A stretch of 64,000 nucleotides of DNA, from contig NZ_CVRP01000006.1 of NCBI RefSeq assembly GCF_001261735.1, positions 264,420 through 328,419 on the forward strand. The letters are read 5' to 3'. Source of the stretch: Dysgonomonas sp. BGC7. Lineage in GTDB: Bacteria > Bacteroidota > Bacteroidia > Bacteroidales > Dysgonomonadaceae. The position numbers were made by a program, and so were the translations under genes. The notes beneath the pieces were generated by a model. That model had not been told where the DNA came from and did not search any database. It saw nothing but the letters and a program-made list of their open reading frames with translations. Shown piece by piece: positions 18,901 to 27,844 of this stretch. Position 1 is the stretch's first letter. Every line of letters starts with the position of its first letter.

Positions 18901-21900
18901 CTTCATACACTTTGCAAGATCTTGTAGTAAAAGGTATTGCAACAGCACAAGTAGGTGATGACAACATATTGCGAGGAGCGAATAACGAGGCATTGCAAAA
19001 AATTGTAGTTAGTGTCGAAGGAGATAAAAACGTAGTCAAACTGAACAATCTTAAGTTTGGAACCGGTACGACGACTAACGCGGGCGATATATCCTCGGCA
19101 AAACTGTTTTATACAGGCAAGACATCGAGCTTTATAGCCGAAGGTCAGTATGGTAATAATGCTACTTCATCCAATCTACTTTTCACCGGAACTCAGGACA
19201 TTGAGATCAGCGACGCGGGAGATTATTATTTCTGGCTGGCTTATGATATTTCTAAGACTGCAACAATAGGCAATAAAGTGAGTGCTAAGCTCGAATCTCT
19301 TTCTGTTGGAGGAAACAACTATACTTCGATAGTAGAAACTACAGGTGTTGAACGTACTATAAAAGGAGGTTTTAAAGGAACATATACAATCGGAAAATCA
19401 TCATCGGCAGACTATGCTACTTTTGCGGCAGCCATCGCTGATATGAAAGGTGGAGTAGAAGGTGCTGTTGAGTTTAAAGTAGAGGCTGGTACATACAACG
19501 AGAATATATTGATAAAAGACATTCGGGGTACATCTGCCGAAAACACCATTACCTTCACTTCTGCATCGGGCAAGAATAACGATGTAGTAATCAAAGGTTC
19601 GGGCTATTCTGCAACTTCTTCTTACGGAATGTTTGCCGTAGATAGTACAAGCTATGTTACTATAGAAAATATGAGCCTTATCCCTACCGATCAGTCATAT
19701 AAATACAATATGCACATTCGCCGGATCAGTCGCCACTTTACTTTGCGAAACTGTATTCTGACAGCTAATCTCATCACATCAGGTTATTCAGGTATGAACC
19801 ACTTCTATATGGAGTCAATCAATGAAGAGGGCAAGAATAACGATTACGTAACAGTGGATGGTAATATTATTACAGGAGGATATATAGCCTTGTATATGGG
19901 AGGAACAGGATATGTGGCTTTGTCTAAAGAAAAAGGCGCTGTTATACGTAACAATAAGATATACAATCCGTGCGGAAAAGGGATTTATATATTTGATGAG
20001 CGTGACGCCTTGGTAGAAAATAATACTATAATCAGCGAAACAACTACCAAGACAGGATATCAGGGAATGGATATTTATCGTAACAAAGGCAATCTGATTA
20101 TACGCAACAATAAAATTGTCAACAAGCAATCATCTTATTCGACAGGTATAGAACTAAGATCGGAAGTTGTAGGCTCTGCCGACAAGCCTGTACAGATTTA
20201 CAATAATAGTATCTCTCTTACCAATTCGCCTAATACATCCAGTTATGGTATGTCTATCACGGGTGATTGTTCGTACGTACACTATTATAATAATACGGTT
20301 CGTATAGCAGGAAATGGTGGTTATCCTTTTGGATTTTATAAGACAGATGAGAAAGGAAGTAATCTTATTGTGCAGAACAACTTGTTTCAGAATAAAACAG
20401 CCTCTCCTTTATATGCGTTCTTTAGAGAGTCGCAGTTAAAAATGGTTACATTCAAAAATAATGCTTATCTGCTTACAGGAAGTAAATTTACAAACAACTA
20501 TGGTGGAGACAACTTTACTACTTGGGTAGCCAACTCAGGAGAAACGGGAGCGATTGAATATGCAGCCGAGTTTTTTACCGATACGGATTTACACCTAAGA
20601 GTGGCAGGCAATTTGAATGCTGCGCTACCTGTAAGTTTCATTACTTACGATATTGATGGTAAAACACGTAGTACAACAACACCTACGATCGGAGCTTATG
20701 AATATGTTCCGTTTACCATAGGCATTCCAGAGATGGAAGCAGATTACCCGAAAGTACAGTCTAAGGAGTATAATAACGCTGCTTTGAATGTAAAACTAAC
20801 TCAGCCCGGAAAACTTTATAGCCTGATTAAACTGGCTACTGATGCTGCGCCGTCTGTAGAAGATATTAAGACCGGGCAGAAAGTGGATTTAGGACTGGGA
20901 GAAGAGGGGATTGTTGCGTTCTCTGGCTTGACCGAATTGACAGATTACAAGGCATACTTCTATATGGAGAGTATCTTTGGGGACAATTCGGCAATAATGT
21001 CTAGCGAATTATTCAAAACTCCGGTACAAATTCACCCTATGGTAGTTACTCTTCCGAGAAAGTGGGATAGGGTAGAAGCGGGTAAATCCGTTAATTTGTT
21101 CCCTATTGTCACAGGAGGTGTATATCCATATACATATAGCTGGAAGAATGCCAAAGGTGAGCAACTTTCTACTGATTCTATTTTGACTGTTGCTCCTCAA
21201 TTCTCGGCACAATATACGCTGACAGTAAAAGATTCGAATGTAGAGAATAAAGATTACAGAACAGATGTATTGGTTACAGGAAACCAGGCTGTTGCTACAT
21301 TCGATGACCTTTATCTGGCTTCTGAATCTTACTGGCAAGGCTTTGACGATGAAGAGCTATCTGTCTTTTATAGCGGCTCATACTCTTTCTCCAATATGTA
21401 TTATCCTTCGCTCTATACATGGGGAGGATTCAGCTATTCGAATGTAACGAATACAAACTTTAATCCGGCTGAATTTCTCACTCAGCAATTCCGATCGGTT
21501 ACAGGTAAAGGAGTAGAGGATAGTAAGAATTTTGCAGTTCTGTACACAATGGGATCGCGTACCGAAGTGAAGGTTGAAAACAATCCGGTGCAGGGAGAAA
21601 TAATTCCCGGAGTTTTTCTTACTAATGCCGCCTATACAATGAGTAGTATTAAGAAAGGTGACTCATTCACAGGAGATCCTTTCAAAAAGGGGGATTGGGC
21701 TAAAGTAACATTTAAGGGAACAAAAGCAGATGGAGCTACATCCACTCTCGATTATTATTTTGCAGATTATCGTTCAGAGAACGAAGCAGAGCATTATGCA
21801 ATAGATACCTGGAAGTGGGTAGATCTCTCTTCTTTGGGGCAAGTGGTTAAAGTAGGCATTACCATAGATGCCTCTCGCAAAGATGCCTATGGATTGACAT

Positions 21901-23021
21901 TGCCGGCATATATCTGTATGGATAACTTCGGGGCAACAGATCCTACACCTATTATTGCAGATGGTTATCCTGTCTTGAAGGGAACGACACGCAATACAGC
22001 AAGTTTCGAAATGAAAGCAGATAATGCGGGTAAGTTATATAAATATGCTCAAAAGGCAACGGATACAACAACTCCAGATCTTTCGACAATATTAGCTTCC
22101 GGTTATGATGAAATTGAAGCTAATAATATTACCAATGTTCTTCTGTCCGGTCTAATTCCTAATACCGAATACAAAGCTTATTTTGTTCTTGAGTCGGCAG
22201 GAGGTTTCCATTCTGCAATTAAGGCTAGTAGTTCTTTTACAACAAAGGCTGCGTTTGATTATACATTGACAATAAACGATAAAGGATGGAATGTTGAAGA
22301 CAAATATATTATTGGCTGTGGCGAACAGAGCTTGTTATCTGTAAAGGTAGAAACAGCAGACAATGACATTGTCAAGATAGATGGAGTTGCAAAAGAAAGT
22401 AATGAATTTGAAATTACTGTCGAAAAACCATCTGTGAGAAATATTCCGTTTGTTATCGAGTCTCAGGATGGAAGTTATAGTGAAACATATACTATTGCTA
22501 TCGAAAAATATTTTGCATTCGGAGATATTGTCAAAACAATGTGGAATAATACTTTGATGCTCAATCTGAAAAAACTGAGAACAGAAGGATACACAGTCAC
22601 CGGATATCAGTGGTACAAGAACGGGCAGCCTATCCAAGGAGCAACTGCGGCTTCCTATTCGGCAGGATCTAAAGCTGGTGATCTTTTAGATAAAGATGCT
22701 ACATATGCCGTTGCTATCACTACACCTGACGGAACAATCCATTCTTGCGCAGAAAAGATCGTGTTTAAGAGTATGCAGGTAAAAGCTTATCCTAACCCGG
22801 TAAGTGCAGGAGAGACAATATATATAGATGCGGATATAGACGATGAGTTACTTACAGGTGCAGTGATTGAGATATATAACATTTCGGGAATACATATGAG
22901 TACTGTAAAAGTAACAGGGCGTATTACTTCGATTGATTTGCCTGCCAGCTCTGGCGTGTATATCTTGAAATTCAAGGCTAATAACGGTTTTGGTAAAGAT
23001 CTGAAAACGATAGTAAAATAG
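15939..23021 (+). CDS. Giant multidomain surface protein with type IX secretion signal, under B12 riboswitch
   Basis: This 2360-residue protein has a signal peptide ending near GIGQIGAQ (residue 23). Four CUB-like modules begin near residues 28, 317, 591 and 888 (recurrent FYDDGG, GxITF and GWEA-type blocks) and alternate with about 130-residue beta modules like those N-terminal to sialidase repeats. A right-handed beta helix runs from about 1146 to 1587 (SADYATFAAAIADMKGG start, then many NN-turn rungs). It is followed by a fibronectin-like module, a PKD-like module, a DUF4465-like domain (about 1785-2000, ATFDDLYL to CMDNFG), and a second fibronectin-like module. The last about 78 residues (AYPNPVSAGE, then SSGVYILKFK) form a type A sorting domain for the type IX secretion system. 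Adhesion or ligand capture at the cell surface is inferred. Regulation by riboswitch 1 suggests expression when cobalamin is scarce. Confidence 0.85.
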   Translation: MKNFKLLFLMIGFMLAGIGQIGAQGVKSLGDDGVFYLRTSDGHEDYVVDGEVTFKAVASGLIKTSLDAGVCFSPKNEGDLIQVTFEDIDLNGTNTYLRLYHGYAQIKYPLPTGHFAQVGKEVKGQSYLSESADGKFTFGFHSNYNADGQTGWTIKVKSITPADMTYKSASVFLDQTLVNRGGRNQILLGVNVVTEGLNNRLSLKELNFGTTIGENLLQSYKIYYTGANKSFATDTKISESSNITSSINIATDVALANGNNYFWFVADIAPNAAVSSSLPVNLTSLKIGEETKTPETSSPSVAATISSDILMQKEHLSYTIGSDMNFFDDGGKNGNISSNFEGTITFVPSSVGKKIKIDFSKLELFTTSTVGYNDVFNFYNGQSVDAQKLITTLLKDIEPIKSTADDGAITITFKSTTGFPTAGWEAIVSEFVPEPMTYNSTEVQSATEETLAAGNVNEKMLIFNVKTSNTLTPLAAEGFKFDATGTTTLSRLTKAKVYFLGKKAEFSTSNLVGEVSLSGSSTFEVTGSQSLIEGNNYFALTYDISAEAVNEEEVAAALNSVKLSGTSHTVTNSVQAKRKVDNTFKSLAGTHTRILYGNWMYTDTKSPFNSSYYDYEDKDCIVTFTPANTGAVAEIEFSAFDVYYANASYGVKAIFEIYSGTAVNSANLLWKLDDAAKSKTGPVKKLRSTAADGSITIKFNAKTTSSYYAGTGWKAAVRPYVNHDMTIKSISAFQTETSKVSPSATNQEIIGFEIVTDGTLNPLKAEEVKINLKKSLSAVDKVHLLYSGEVKDFSTALPIAELSPTTAQIAILAEQILPEEKSYFWISYDTKSDIESDQELDAELLSVKASGTTYTPVVGDPEGSRLTKNEIVLASGDNGQVTLNKTTLFYDDGGADNSYSKSFDGQITFLPAATGQVVKLKFNDFFTASAHYMYIYNGKEAKEENLLYKISSTTTPGTILPTSADGALTIRFVSTTTSTYRGWEIEASSYTLQDLVVKGIATAQVGDDNILRGANNEALQKIVVSVEGDKNVVKLNNLKFGTGTTTNAGDISSAKLFYTGKTSSFIAEGQYGNNATSSNLLFTGTQDIEISDAGDYYFWLAYDISKTATIGNKVSAKLESLSVGGNNYTSIVETTGVERTIKGGFKGTYTIGKSSSADYATFAAAIADMKGGVEGAVEFKVEAGTYNENILIKDIRGTSAENTITFTSASGKNNDVVIKGSGYSATSSYGMFAVDSTSYVTIENMSLIPTDQSYKYNMHIRRISRHFTLRNCILTANLITSGYSGMNHFYMESINEEGKNNDYVTVDGNIITGGYIALYMGGTGYVALSKEKGAVIRNNKIYNPCGKGIYIFDERDALVENNTIISETTTKTGYQGMDIYRNKGNLIIRNNKIVNKQSSYSTGIELRSEVVGSADKPVQIYNNSISLTNSPNTSSYGMSITGDCSYVHYYNNTVRIAGNGGYPFGFYKTDEKGSNLIVQNNLFQNKTASPLYAFFRESQLKMVTFKNNAYLLTGSKFTNNYGGDNFTTWVANSGETGAIEYAAEFFTDTDLHLRVAGNLNAALPVSFITYDIDGKTRSTTTPTIGAYEYVPFTIGIPEMEADYPKVQSKEYNNAALNVKLTQPGKLYSLIKLATDAAPSVEDIKTGQKVDLGLGEEGIVAFSGLTELTDYKAYFYMESIFGDNSAIMSSELFKTPVQIHPMVVTLPRKWDRVEAGKSVNLFPIVTGGVYPYTYSWKNAKGEQLSTDSILTVAPQFSAQYTLTVKDSNVENKDYRTDVLVTGNQAVATFDDLYLASESYWQGFDDEELSVFYSGSYSFSNMYYPSLYTWGGFSYSNVTNTNFNPAEFLTQQFRSVTGKGVEDSKNFAVLYTMGSRTEVKVENNPVQGEIIPGVFLTNAAYTMSSIKKGDSFTGDPFKKGDWAKVTFKGTKADGATSTLDYYFADYRSENEAEHYAIDTWKWVDLSSLGQVVKVGITIDASRKDAYGLTLPAYICMDNFGATDPTPIIADGYPVLKGTTRNTASFEMKADNAGKLYKYAQKATDTTTPDLSTILASGYDEIEANNITNVLLSGLIPNTEYKAYFVLESAGGFHSAIKASSSFTTKAAFDYTLTINDKGWNVEDKYIIGCGEQSLLSVKVETADNDIVKIDGVAKESNEFEITVEKPSVRNIPFVIESQDGSYSETYTIAIEKYFAFGDIVKTMWNNTLMLNLKKLRTEGYTVTGYQWYKNGQPIQGATAASYSAGSKAGDLLDKDATYAVAITTPDGTIHSCAEKIVFKSMQVKAYPNPVSAGETIYIDADIDDELLTGAVIEIYNISGIHMSTVKVTGRITSIDLPASSGVYILKFKANNGFGKDLKTIVK

Positions 23022-23056
23022 CCTCTTTTTGTAACAAAAGATAAAATAGTAAAAAC

Positions 23057-23932
23057 ATGAGAACAAAGAAATATATATCTATGGTTGTTGCAGGATTTTT
23101 ATCCTGCACAGCCTTGCTTGCTCAGCAAAAACAGGAGGTATCTGTATATGGTGCAGGCGGATTGTCGACACTGAACTATGATGCGAAAACAGGGGAGAGA
23201 AAAAATGGTGCAGGCGGAGATTTCGGTGTTGGCTACACATATTCATTAACAGAAAAATTTGCGCTGAATACAGGTGTAGGCATAGCTTTTTATAATGCTA
23301 AATTCTCAGCAAAAGAGATGACGGATATACTTTATGGACTTACCGATCCTCACAGTGAAGAAGTATATGATTTTCATTCTTCGATAACAGGATATGAAGA
23401 AAAGCAGAATGTAACATATCTCAACATCCCTTTGATGGTACGCTATTATCTCGATAATGCGAACCGATTCTATGTCTCAGGAGGAGTTAAAGTAGGTATT
23501 CCTCTTAGTGGGAGCTACAAAACAACAGGAGCTACCTTTGTAAATAAAGGTTATTTTGTCGATCTTGAGAATTGGGGAACATCTCAGGAGTTTATGGGTT
23601 TCGGTACTTTCAGGAATAAGACTGTCGATGAAGATCTGGATCTGAATATAGCTTGTATGGCAAGTATAGAAGCAGGTACAAAATGGGATTTAAATGATAA
23701 GTTAGTGCTGTATGCCGGACTTTATTTCGACTATGGACTCAATGATATTGTCAAAGGAAACAATGACAAAAGTTTTATTATCCATAACCACAATGCCTCA
23801 GGTGCAGAATTTTCCAACAATAGTGTGTTAGCATCTCACTACACTGCGGATAAAGGTCAAAGCAAGTTTACCGGAAAAGTTGTGCCAATGACATTCGGAC
23901 TTAAAATGAGCTTAGCCTTTCAGATAAATTGA
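23057..23932 (+). CDS. Outer-membrane beta-barrel protein
   Basis: This 291-residue protein has a signal peptide ending at ALLAQQ (about residue 23) and a series of amphipathic strands with aromatic girdles: EVSVYGAGGLSTLNY, GGDFGVGYTYSL and KFALNTGVGIAFYN. It ends in TFGLKMSLAFQIN, which resembles the terminal strand of a small outer-membrane barrel of the PorT/OMP_b-brl type. It follows the giant secreted protein by 35 bases and is probably cotranscribed, so it may anchor or assist that protein, or simply share its B12 control. No specific function is assigned. A terminator follows. Confidence 0.8.
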   Translation: MRTKKYISMVVAGFLSCTALLAQQKQEVSVYGAGGLSTLNYDAKTGERKNGAGGDFGVGYTYSLTEKFALNTGVGIAFYNAKFSAKEMTDILYGLTDPHSEEVYDFHSSITGYEEKQNVTYLNIPLMVRYYLDNANRFYVSGGVKVGIPLSGSYKTTGATFVNKGYFVDLENWGTSQEFMGFGTFRNKTVDEDLDLNIACMASIEAGTKWDLNDKLVLYAGLYFDYGLNDIVKGNNDKSFIIHNHNASGAEFSNNSVLASHYTADKGQSKFTGKVVPMTFGLKMSLAFQIN

Positions 23933-23957
23933 CAATTTGTTTTATTGTATATAGGTA

Positions 23958-24003
23958 GGAAAAGAGGGCTTCTGAACAGAGTAGGAAGTTCTCTTTTTTA
24001 TTA
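23958..24003 (+). terminator. Terminator after the barrel gene
   Basis: An imperfect stem AGAGGGCTTC / GAAGTTCTCT is followed by six T residues shortly after the 23932 stop. Confidence 0.75.
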
Positions 24004-24004
24004 T

Positions 24005-24037
24005 TCAATAAAAAAGGGCTACTTTTAATAGCCCTTT
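24005..24037 (-). terminator. Terminator after the carboxylase operon
   Basis: A perfect stem AAAGGGCTA / TAGCCCTTT with a 7-base loop is followed on the minus strand by a T run, 22 bases after the carrier-protein stop. It is back to back with the terminator of the convergent barrel gene. Confidence 0.85.
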
Positions 24038-24058
24038 AATATTTCCCCAAAAGAGAAT

Positions 24059-24586
24059 TTATACCTCTTTTTCCAGTTCTATCAGCAAGTCGCTCTTGCT
24101 GGTTGCATCCCCTTCTTTAACCAATACTTTCTTTATTATACCTTTTGTGCTGGCGAGAATTGCATTCTGCATCTTCATAGCTTCCAGTATGAGCAAGGTA
24201 TCTCCTGCTTTTACCGAATCTCCGGTTTTTACCATCACTTCCAGTATTTTGCCCGGCATAGGGGCTTTCAGTCGTATTGTTGTAGACTCGCTAGCCTGAG
24301 ATGTCAGCATTTTTTTGCGCTGTAGGGAAAAAGGAGTTTCTATAGAAAAACTATAACTCACCCCGTTTACTAATAGCTCGTATTCGTTTTGGTGTTTAGA
24401 CATTATTTCTACCGGATAATGTACTCCGTTAACAGAAACGAAAGTAAAGCCATCGTTGGAAACCTCTATTTCAGGAATCAACTCTTTAGTGTTATATTCT
24501 ATCTTGCCATTTTTATTTAATGAAAAGCTATATTCCTTATTAGATTCTTTATTGAGTGCTATCAATTGTTTATTTCGATTGTTCAT
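24059..24586 (-). CDS. Biotin carboxyl carrier subunit of acyl-CoA carboxylase
   Basis: This subunit carries the biotin that shuttles carboxyl groups between the biotin carboxylase and the carboxyltransferase. The C-terminal biotinyl domain has LEAMKMQN with the modified lysine at residue 138 of the 175-residue version. Before it lie the APMPGKILEVMVKTGD half-motif and a beta-rich N-terminal region. I chose the ATG at 24586, 11 bases after the biotin carboxylase stop. An earlier in-frame ATG at 24631 would add 15 residues and overlap the upstream gene by 34 bases. It is the last gene of a three-gene operon that ends in a strong terminator. Confidence 0.9.
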   Translation of the reverse strand: MNNRNKQLIALNKESNKEYSFSLNKNGKIEYNTKELIPEIEVSNDGFTFVSVNGVHYPVEIMSKHQNEYELLVNGVSYSFSIETPFSLQRKKMLTSQASESTTIRLKAPMPGKILEVMVKTGDSVKAGDTLLILEAMKMQNAILASTKGIIKKVLVKEGDATSKSDLLIELEKEV

Positions 24587-24597
24587 AATATGACAAA

Positions 24598-26100
24598 TTA
24601 CATGTTGTTCATTCTGTTTCTTAGAGTCCACAAATCAGGATTTTCTTCTGTGTTCTCTTGAGGTTTATTCTGTTCTTCAAAATGATTTACTGCAAACAAA
24701 GCAGCTAGTAATTCCTCGTCTTTTTCCTGATAAACCATAGAGTCCATATCTTTTTCGATGAACGAAGTATCAAAATTTCCACTCTCGAAAGCCTTGTTGT
24801 GCAATACCGCTTTGTCGAAAGGAATGGTTGTTTTTATTCCTTTTATCTGAAACTCGTTCAGGGCTTGCAATGTTTTTGAGATAACGGTTTTCCTGTCTTT
24901 TGCATGCACTATAAGCTTAGCTACCATAGAGTCGAAGAAAGGAGTTATCTCAGAGCCTACAACTACACCCGAATCTATACGTATGCCTTCACCATGAGGT
25001 ACGTGCAATGCTTTTATAACACCCAGATAAGGAGAAAATCCTGCTTGTACATCCTCTGCGTTTATACGGCATTCGATAGCCCATCCGTTTAGTTTCACAT
25101 CTTCTTGACTAATAGGTAGTTTTTCGCCATTAGCCACCCGTATTTGTAATTCTATGAGGTCAAGCCCTGTAATCATTTCGGTTACGGGATGCTCTACTTG
25201 CACCCGGGTATTCATTTCCATGAAATAGAAATTCTTGTCTTTATCTAATAAGAATTCGACAGTGCCCAGACTGATGTAGCCTGCTTCCTTCGCCAGAGAA
25301 ACGGCAGCGTCGGTCATCTTTTTGCGCAGGGCTTCGTCTAATGCCGGAGAAGGCGCTTCTTCCAGCAATTTTTGGTGTTTGCGCTGAACGGAACACTCTC
25401 TTTCGCCCAGATGGATCACGTTGCCAAATGTATCGGCTACTATCTGTATCTCTATATGACGGGGATTTTCCAGATATTTTTCAATAAATACTGATGGGTT
25501 GTTGAATGCAGATAGAGCTTCGGATGCGGCAGAAAAATACATCTGTTTCATTTCCGACTGTTTGCGTACTATACGCATACCTCGTCCTCCACCTCCGGCA
25601 CAAGCCTTGATGATAAGAGGAAATCCTATTTGTTTTGCAATTTCTAAGGCTTCGTCCAATGTATCTACACTGCCTTTACTGCCACCCAACATAGGAACTT
25701 TTCCTTTAGCTGCTATCTCTTTAGCCACAATCTTATCTCCCATGTTTTGTATGACACGCGGCGAAGGACCTATGAATATAATGCCTTCCTCGGTGCAACG
25801 GACAGCAAACTGTGCGTTCTCGGACAGATAACCATATCCGGGATGTATAGCATCTATTTTGTTTCTTTTGGCTAATAACACGAGACTCTCTATGTCGAGA
25901 AACTCAGGGATGTCGTTCTTCTCTCTCTCTGGAAAATCCAAGATGCGGTCTACCTGAGACAGATAAAAAGCATTAGGCTCTTTCTGTGTCCTTATACCTA
26001 CCGATTCTATTCCCATTTTTTTTGCTGTACGGGCTATTCGAATGGCTATTTCTCCCCTGTTGGCAATCAGTATAGAATGTATTTTATCTTTTGCTTTCAT
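24598..26100 (-). CDS. Biotin carboxylase subunit of acyl-CoA carboxylase
   Basis: This 500-residue ATP-grasp enzyme carboxylates biotin on the carrier protein using ATP and bicarbonate. Visible features are the N-terminal domain (ILIANRGEIAIRIARTAKKMG), the glycine-rich ATP loop KACAGGGGRGM (about 166-176), and FMEMNTRVQVEHPVTEM near 290-310 with catalytic glutamate, asparagine and arginine. About 45 residues at the C-terminus beyond the usual fold are poorly conserved. Its presence beside a carboxyltransferase indicates an ATP-driven carboxylase and not a sodium-pumping decarboxylase, which would need a membrane beta subunit instead. It lies 17 bases after the carboxyltransferase gene. Confidence 0.93.
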   Translation of the reverse strand: MKAKDKIHSILIANRGEIAIRIARTAKKMGIESVGIRTQKEPNAFYLSQVDRILDFPEREKNDIPEFLDIESLVLLAKRNKIDAIHPGYGYLSENAQFAVRCTEEGIIFIGPSPRVIQNMGDKIVAKEIAAKGKVPMLGGSKGSVDTLDEALEIAKQIGFPLIIKACAGGGGRGMRIVRKQSEMKQMYFSAASEALSAFNNPSVFIEKYLENPRHIEIQIVADTFGNVIHLGERECSVQRKHQKLLEEAPSPALDEALRKKMTDAAVSLAKEAGYISLGTVEFLLDKDKNFYFMEMNTRVQVEHPVTEMITGLDLIELQIRVANGEKLPISQEDVKLNGWAIECRINAEDVQAGFSPYLGVIKALHVPHGEGIRIDSGVVVGSEITPFFDSMVAKLIVHAKDRKTVISKTLQALNEFQIKGIKTTIPFDKAVLHNKAFESGNFDTSFIEKDMDSMVYQEKDEELLAALFAVNHFEEQNKPQENTEENPDLWTLRNRMNNM

Positions 26101-26117
26101 TTTTATATCTTTTACGG

Positions 26118-27659
26118 TTAAAGTGGTAAATTACCATGCTTGCGTTTCGGACGGAGTTCTGTTTTCCGTTCAAGTGCTTTCAGACAATTTATAATTTTAC
26201 CTCGTGTAAGGGCAGGGTCGATAACTTCATCTATAAATCCTTTTTCGTCGGCGATATACGGATTGGTAACTTCATCCCTGTACTTTTGAGTCAGCTCTCT
26301 TTTCAGCATTACAGGGTCTTCCGATTCTGCCAATTCTTTTCTATACAAAATTGCTATAGCACCGTCGGGTCCCATAACAGCAATTTCGGCAGTAGGCCAA
26401 GCATATACGAAGTCTCCACCAATACCTTTACTGTTCATCACAATATATGCACCTCCGTACGCTTTACGAAGTATAATTGTTATTTTTGGTACCGAAGCGA
26501 AGGTATAGGCATATAGTAGTTTTGCGCCATGGCGGATAATACCATCATGTTCTTGATCTGTACCCGGTAAGAATCCCGGAACGTCTTCCAATGTTATAAT
26601 CGGAATATTAAAAGAATCGCATATGTTGATAAATCTGGCAGCTTTTACCGAAGAGTCTATGTCGAGCGTACCAGCCATAACTTTGGGCTGATTGGCAACT
26701 ATACCAACCACTTGTCCATCTATGCGGGCAAAAGCTGTAAAGATATTCATCGCGTGGTTTTCTGCCACTTCGAGATAATCTCCATTGTCGACAATGAGTT
26801 CTACAATATCTTTTACATTATATGGTTTGTCCGGATCTTCGGGAACTATATTTCTTAATCTTTCTTCGTTTTTGCTTATTGCGTTTTTTTGCTTTTCTAC
26901 AGGAGGGTTTTCCATGTTGTTGGAAGGCAGATAAGATAATAGTTTTTTTACACCTAATATCGTATTCTCGTCATCGCTGTATACAAAGTCTGCTACACCT
27001 GATTTTGTTCCATGTACTGATGCTCCTCCAAGATCTTCTGTTGTAACCGTTTCGTTCAGAACTTCCTTTACAACATTGGGTCCTGTTACAAACATATAGC
27101 TGGTGTCGGCAGTCATAAAGATGAAGTCGGTGAGGGCAGGGGAGTATACTGCACCTCCGGCAGCAGGTCCCATTATTACCGATATTTGAGGAATGACCCC
27201 TGAAGATAGAACGTTACACTTGAATATGTCGGCATAGCCGTTCAATCCACTGATTCCTTCCTGTATACGTGCGCCACCCGAATCTATCAATCCGATAACC
27301 GGAGATCCTGTCTTGAGTGCCAGATTTTGTATTTTAGCTATTTTAGATGCGTGCATTGAGCCTAACGAACCTCCAAGAACATTGAAGTCTTGTGAATAGG
27401 CATATACCAAACGGCCGTTGACTCTACCAAAGCCTGTGATTACTCCATCGCCAAAGGCTTTTACTGTCTTTCCGAAAGAAGCGTTTGCTGGTGGAGTATA
27501 GGCATCTGTTTCTTCGAATGTGCCTTCGTCGAAAAGAAGCAGGATGCGTTCGCGTGCGGTAAGTTTCCCTCTCTTGTGTTGTTTTTCGGAATAATTTTCG
27601 TCATATTGTTTCTCCAGTAATGCATGACGAGCTAAGAATTGTTCGTACGATTTTTTCAT
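26118..27659 (-). CDS. Acyl-CoA carboxyltransferase subunit (propionyl-/methylmalonyl-CoA type)
   Basis: This 513-residue carboxyltransferase is of the PccB/MmdA family. It transfers carboxyl from biotin to an acyl-CoA, most often propionyl-CoA giving methylmalonyl-CoA. The N-terminal crotonase half has SGGARIQEG at 127-135, and the C-terminal half has RKAYGGAYIVMNSKGIGGD; these two glycine loops form the oxyanion holes. It leads the operon followed by biotin carboxylase and carrier subunits. A cobalamin riboswitch lies 185 bases upstream with no gene between, so the operon is probably repressed by B12. Propionyl-CoA specificity is likely from the family but not proven. An acetyl-CoA or other acyl substrate is possible. 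Confidence 0.9.
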   Translation of the reverse strand: MKKSYEQFLARHALLEKQYDENYSEKQHKRGKLTARERILLLFDEGTFEETDAYTPPANASFGKTVKAFGDGVITGFGRVNGRLVYAYSQDFNVLGGSLGSMHASKIAKIQNLALKTGSPVIGLIDSGGARIQEGISGLNGYADIFKCNVLSSGVIPQISVIMGPAAGGAVYSPALTDFIFMTADTSYMFVTGPNVVKEVLNETVTTEDLGGASVHGTKSGVADFVYSDDENTILGVKKLLSYLPSNNMENPPVEKQKNAISKNEERLRNIVPEDPDKPYNVKDIVELIVDNGDYLEVAENHAMNIFTAFARIDGQVVGIVANQPKVMAGTLDIDSSVKAARFINICDSFNIPIITLEDVPGFLPGTDQEHDGIIRHGAKLLYAYTFASVPKITIILRKAYGGAYIVMNSKGIGGDFVYAWPTAEIAVMGPDGAIAILYRKELAESEDPVMLKRELTQKYRDEVTNPYIADEKGFIDEVIDPALTRGKIINCLKALERKTELRPKRKHGNLPL

Positions 27660-27844
27660 TCTTATTAATAGATTTAGTAATATTTATACCAACTATGATG
27701 AATACAACAAATATTTATCATAATTGATCAATCGCCAAAGAAAATAAATAGCATGAAGACTAACATAAACCAGTATCCTGTATCGACAGAATCTTAGCTG
27801 ATGGATGTTCTTTGCTTTATTTCCCGAAAGCGTTAAACTTATAT

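Noticed and set aside
26118..27659. Carboxyltransferase considered as the alpha subunit of a sodium-pumping methylmalonyl-CoA decarboxylase
   Set aside because: A biotin carboxylase subunit follows and no membrane beta subunit is present, so an ATP-dependent carboxylase is the better reading.
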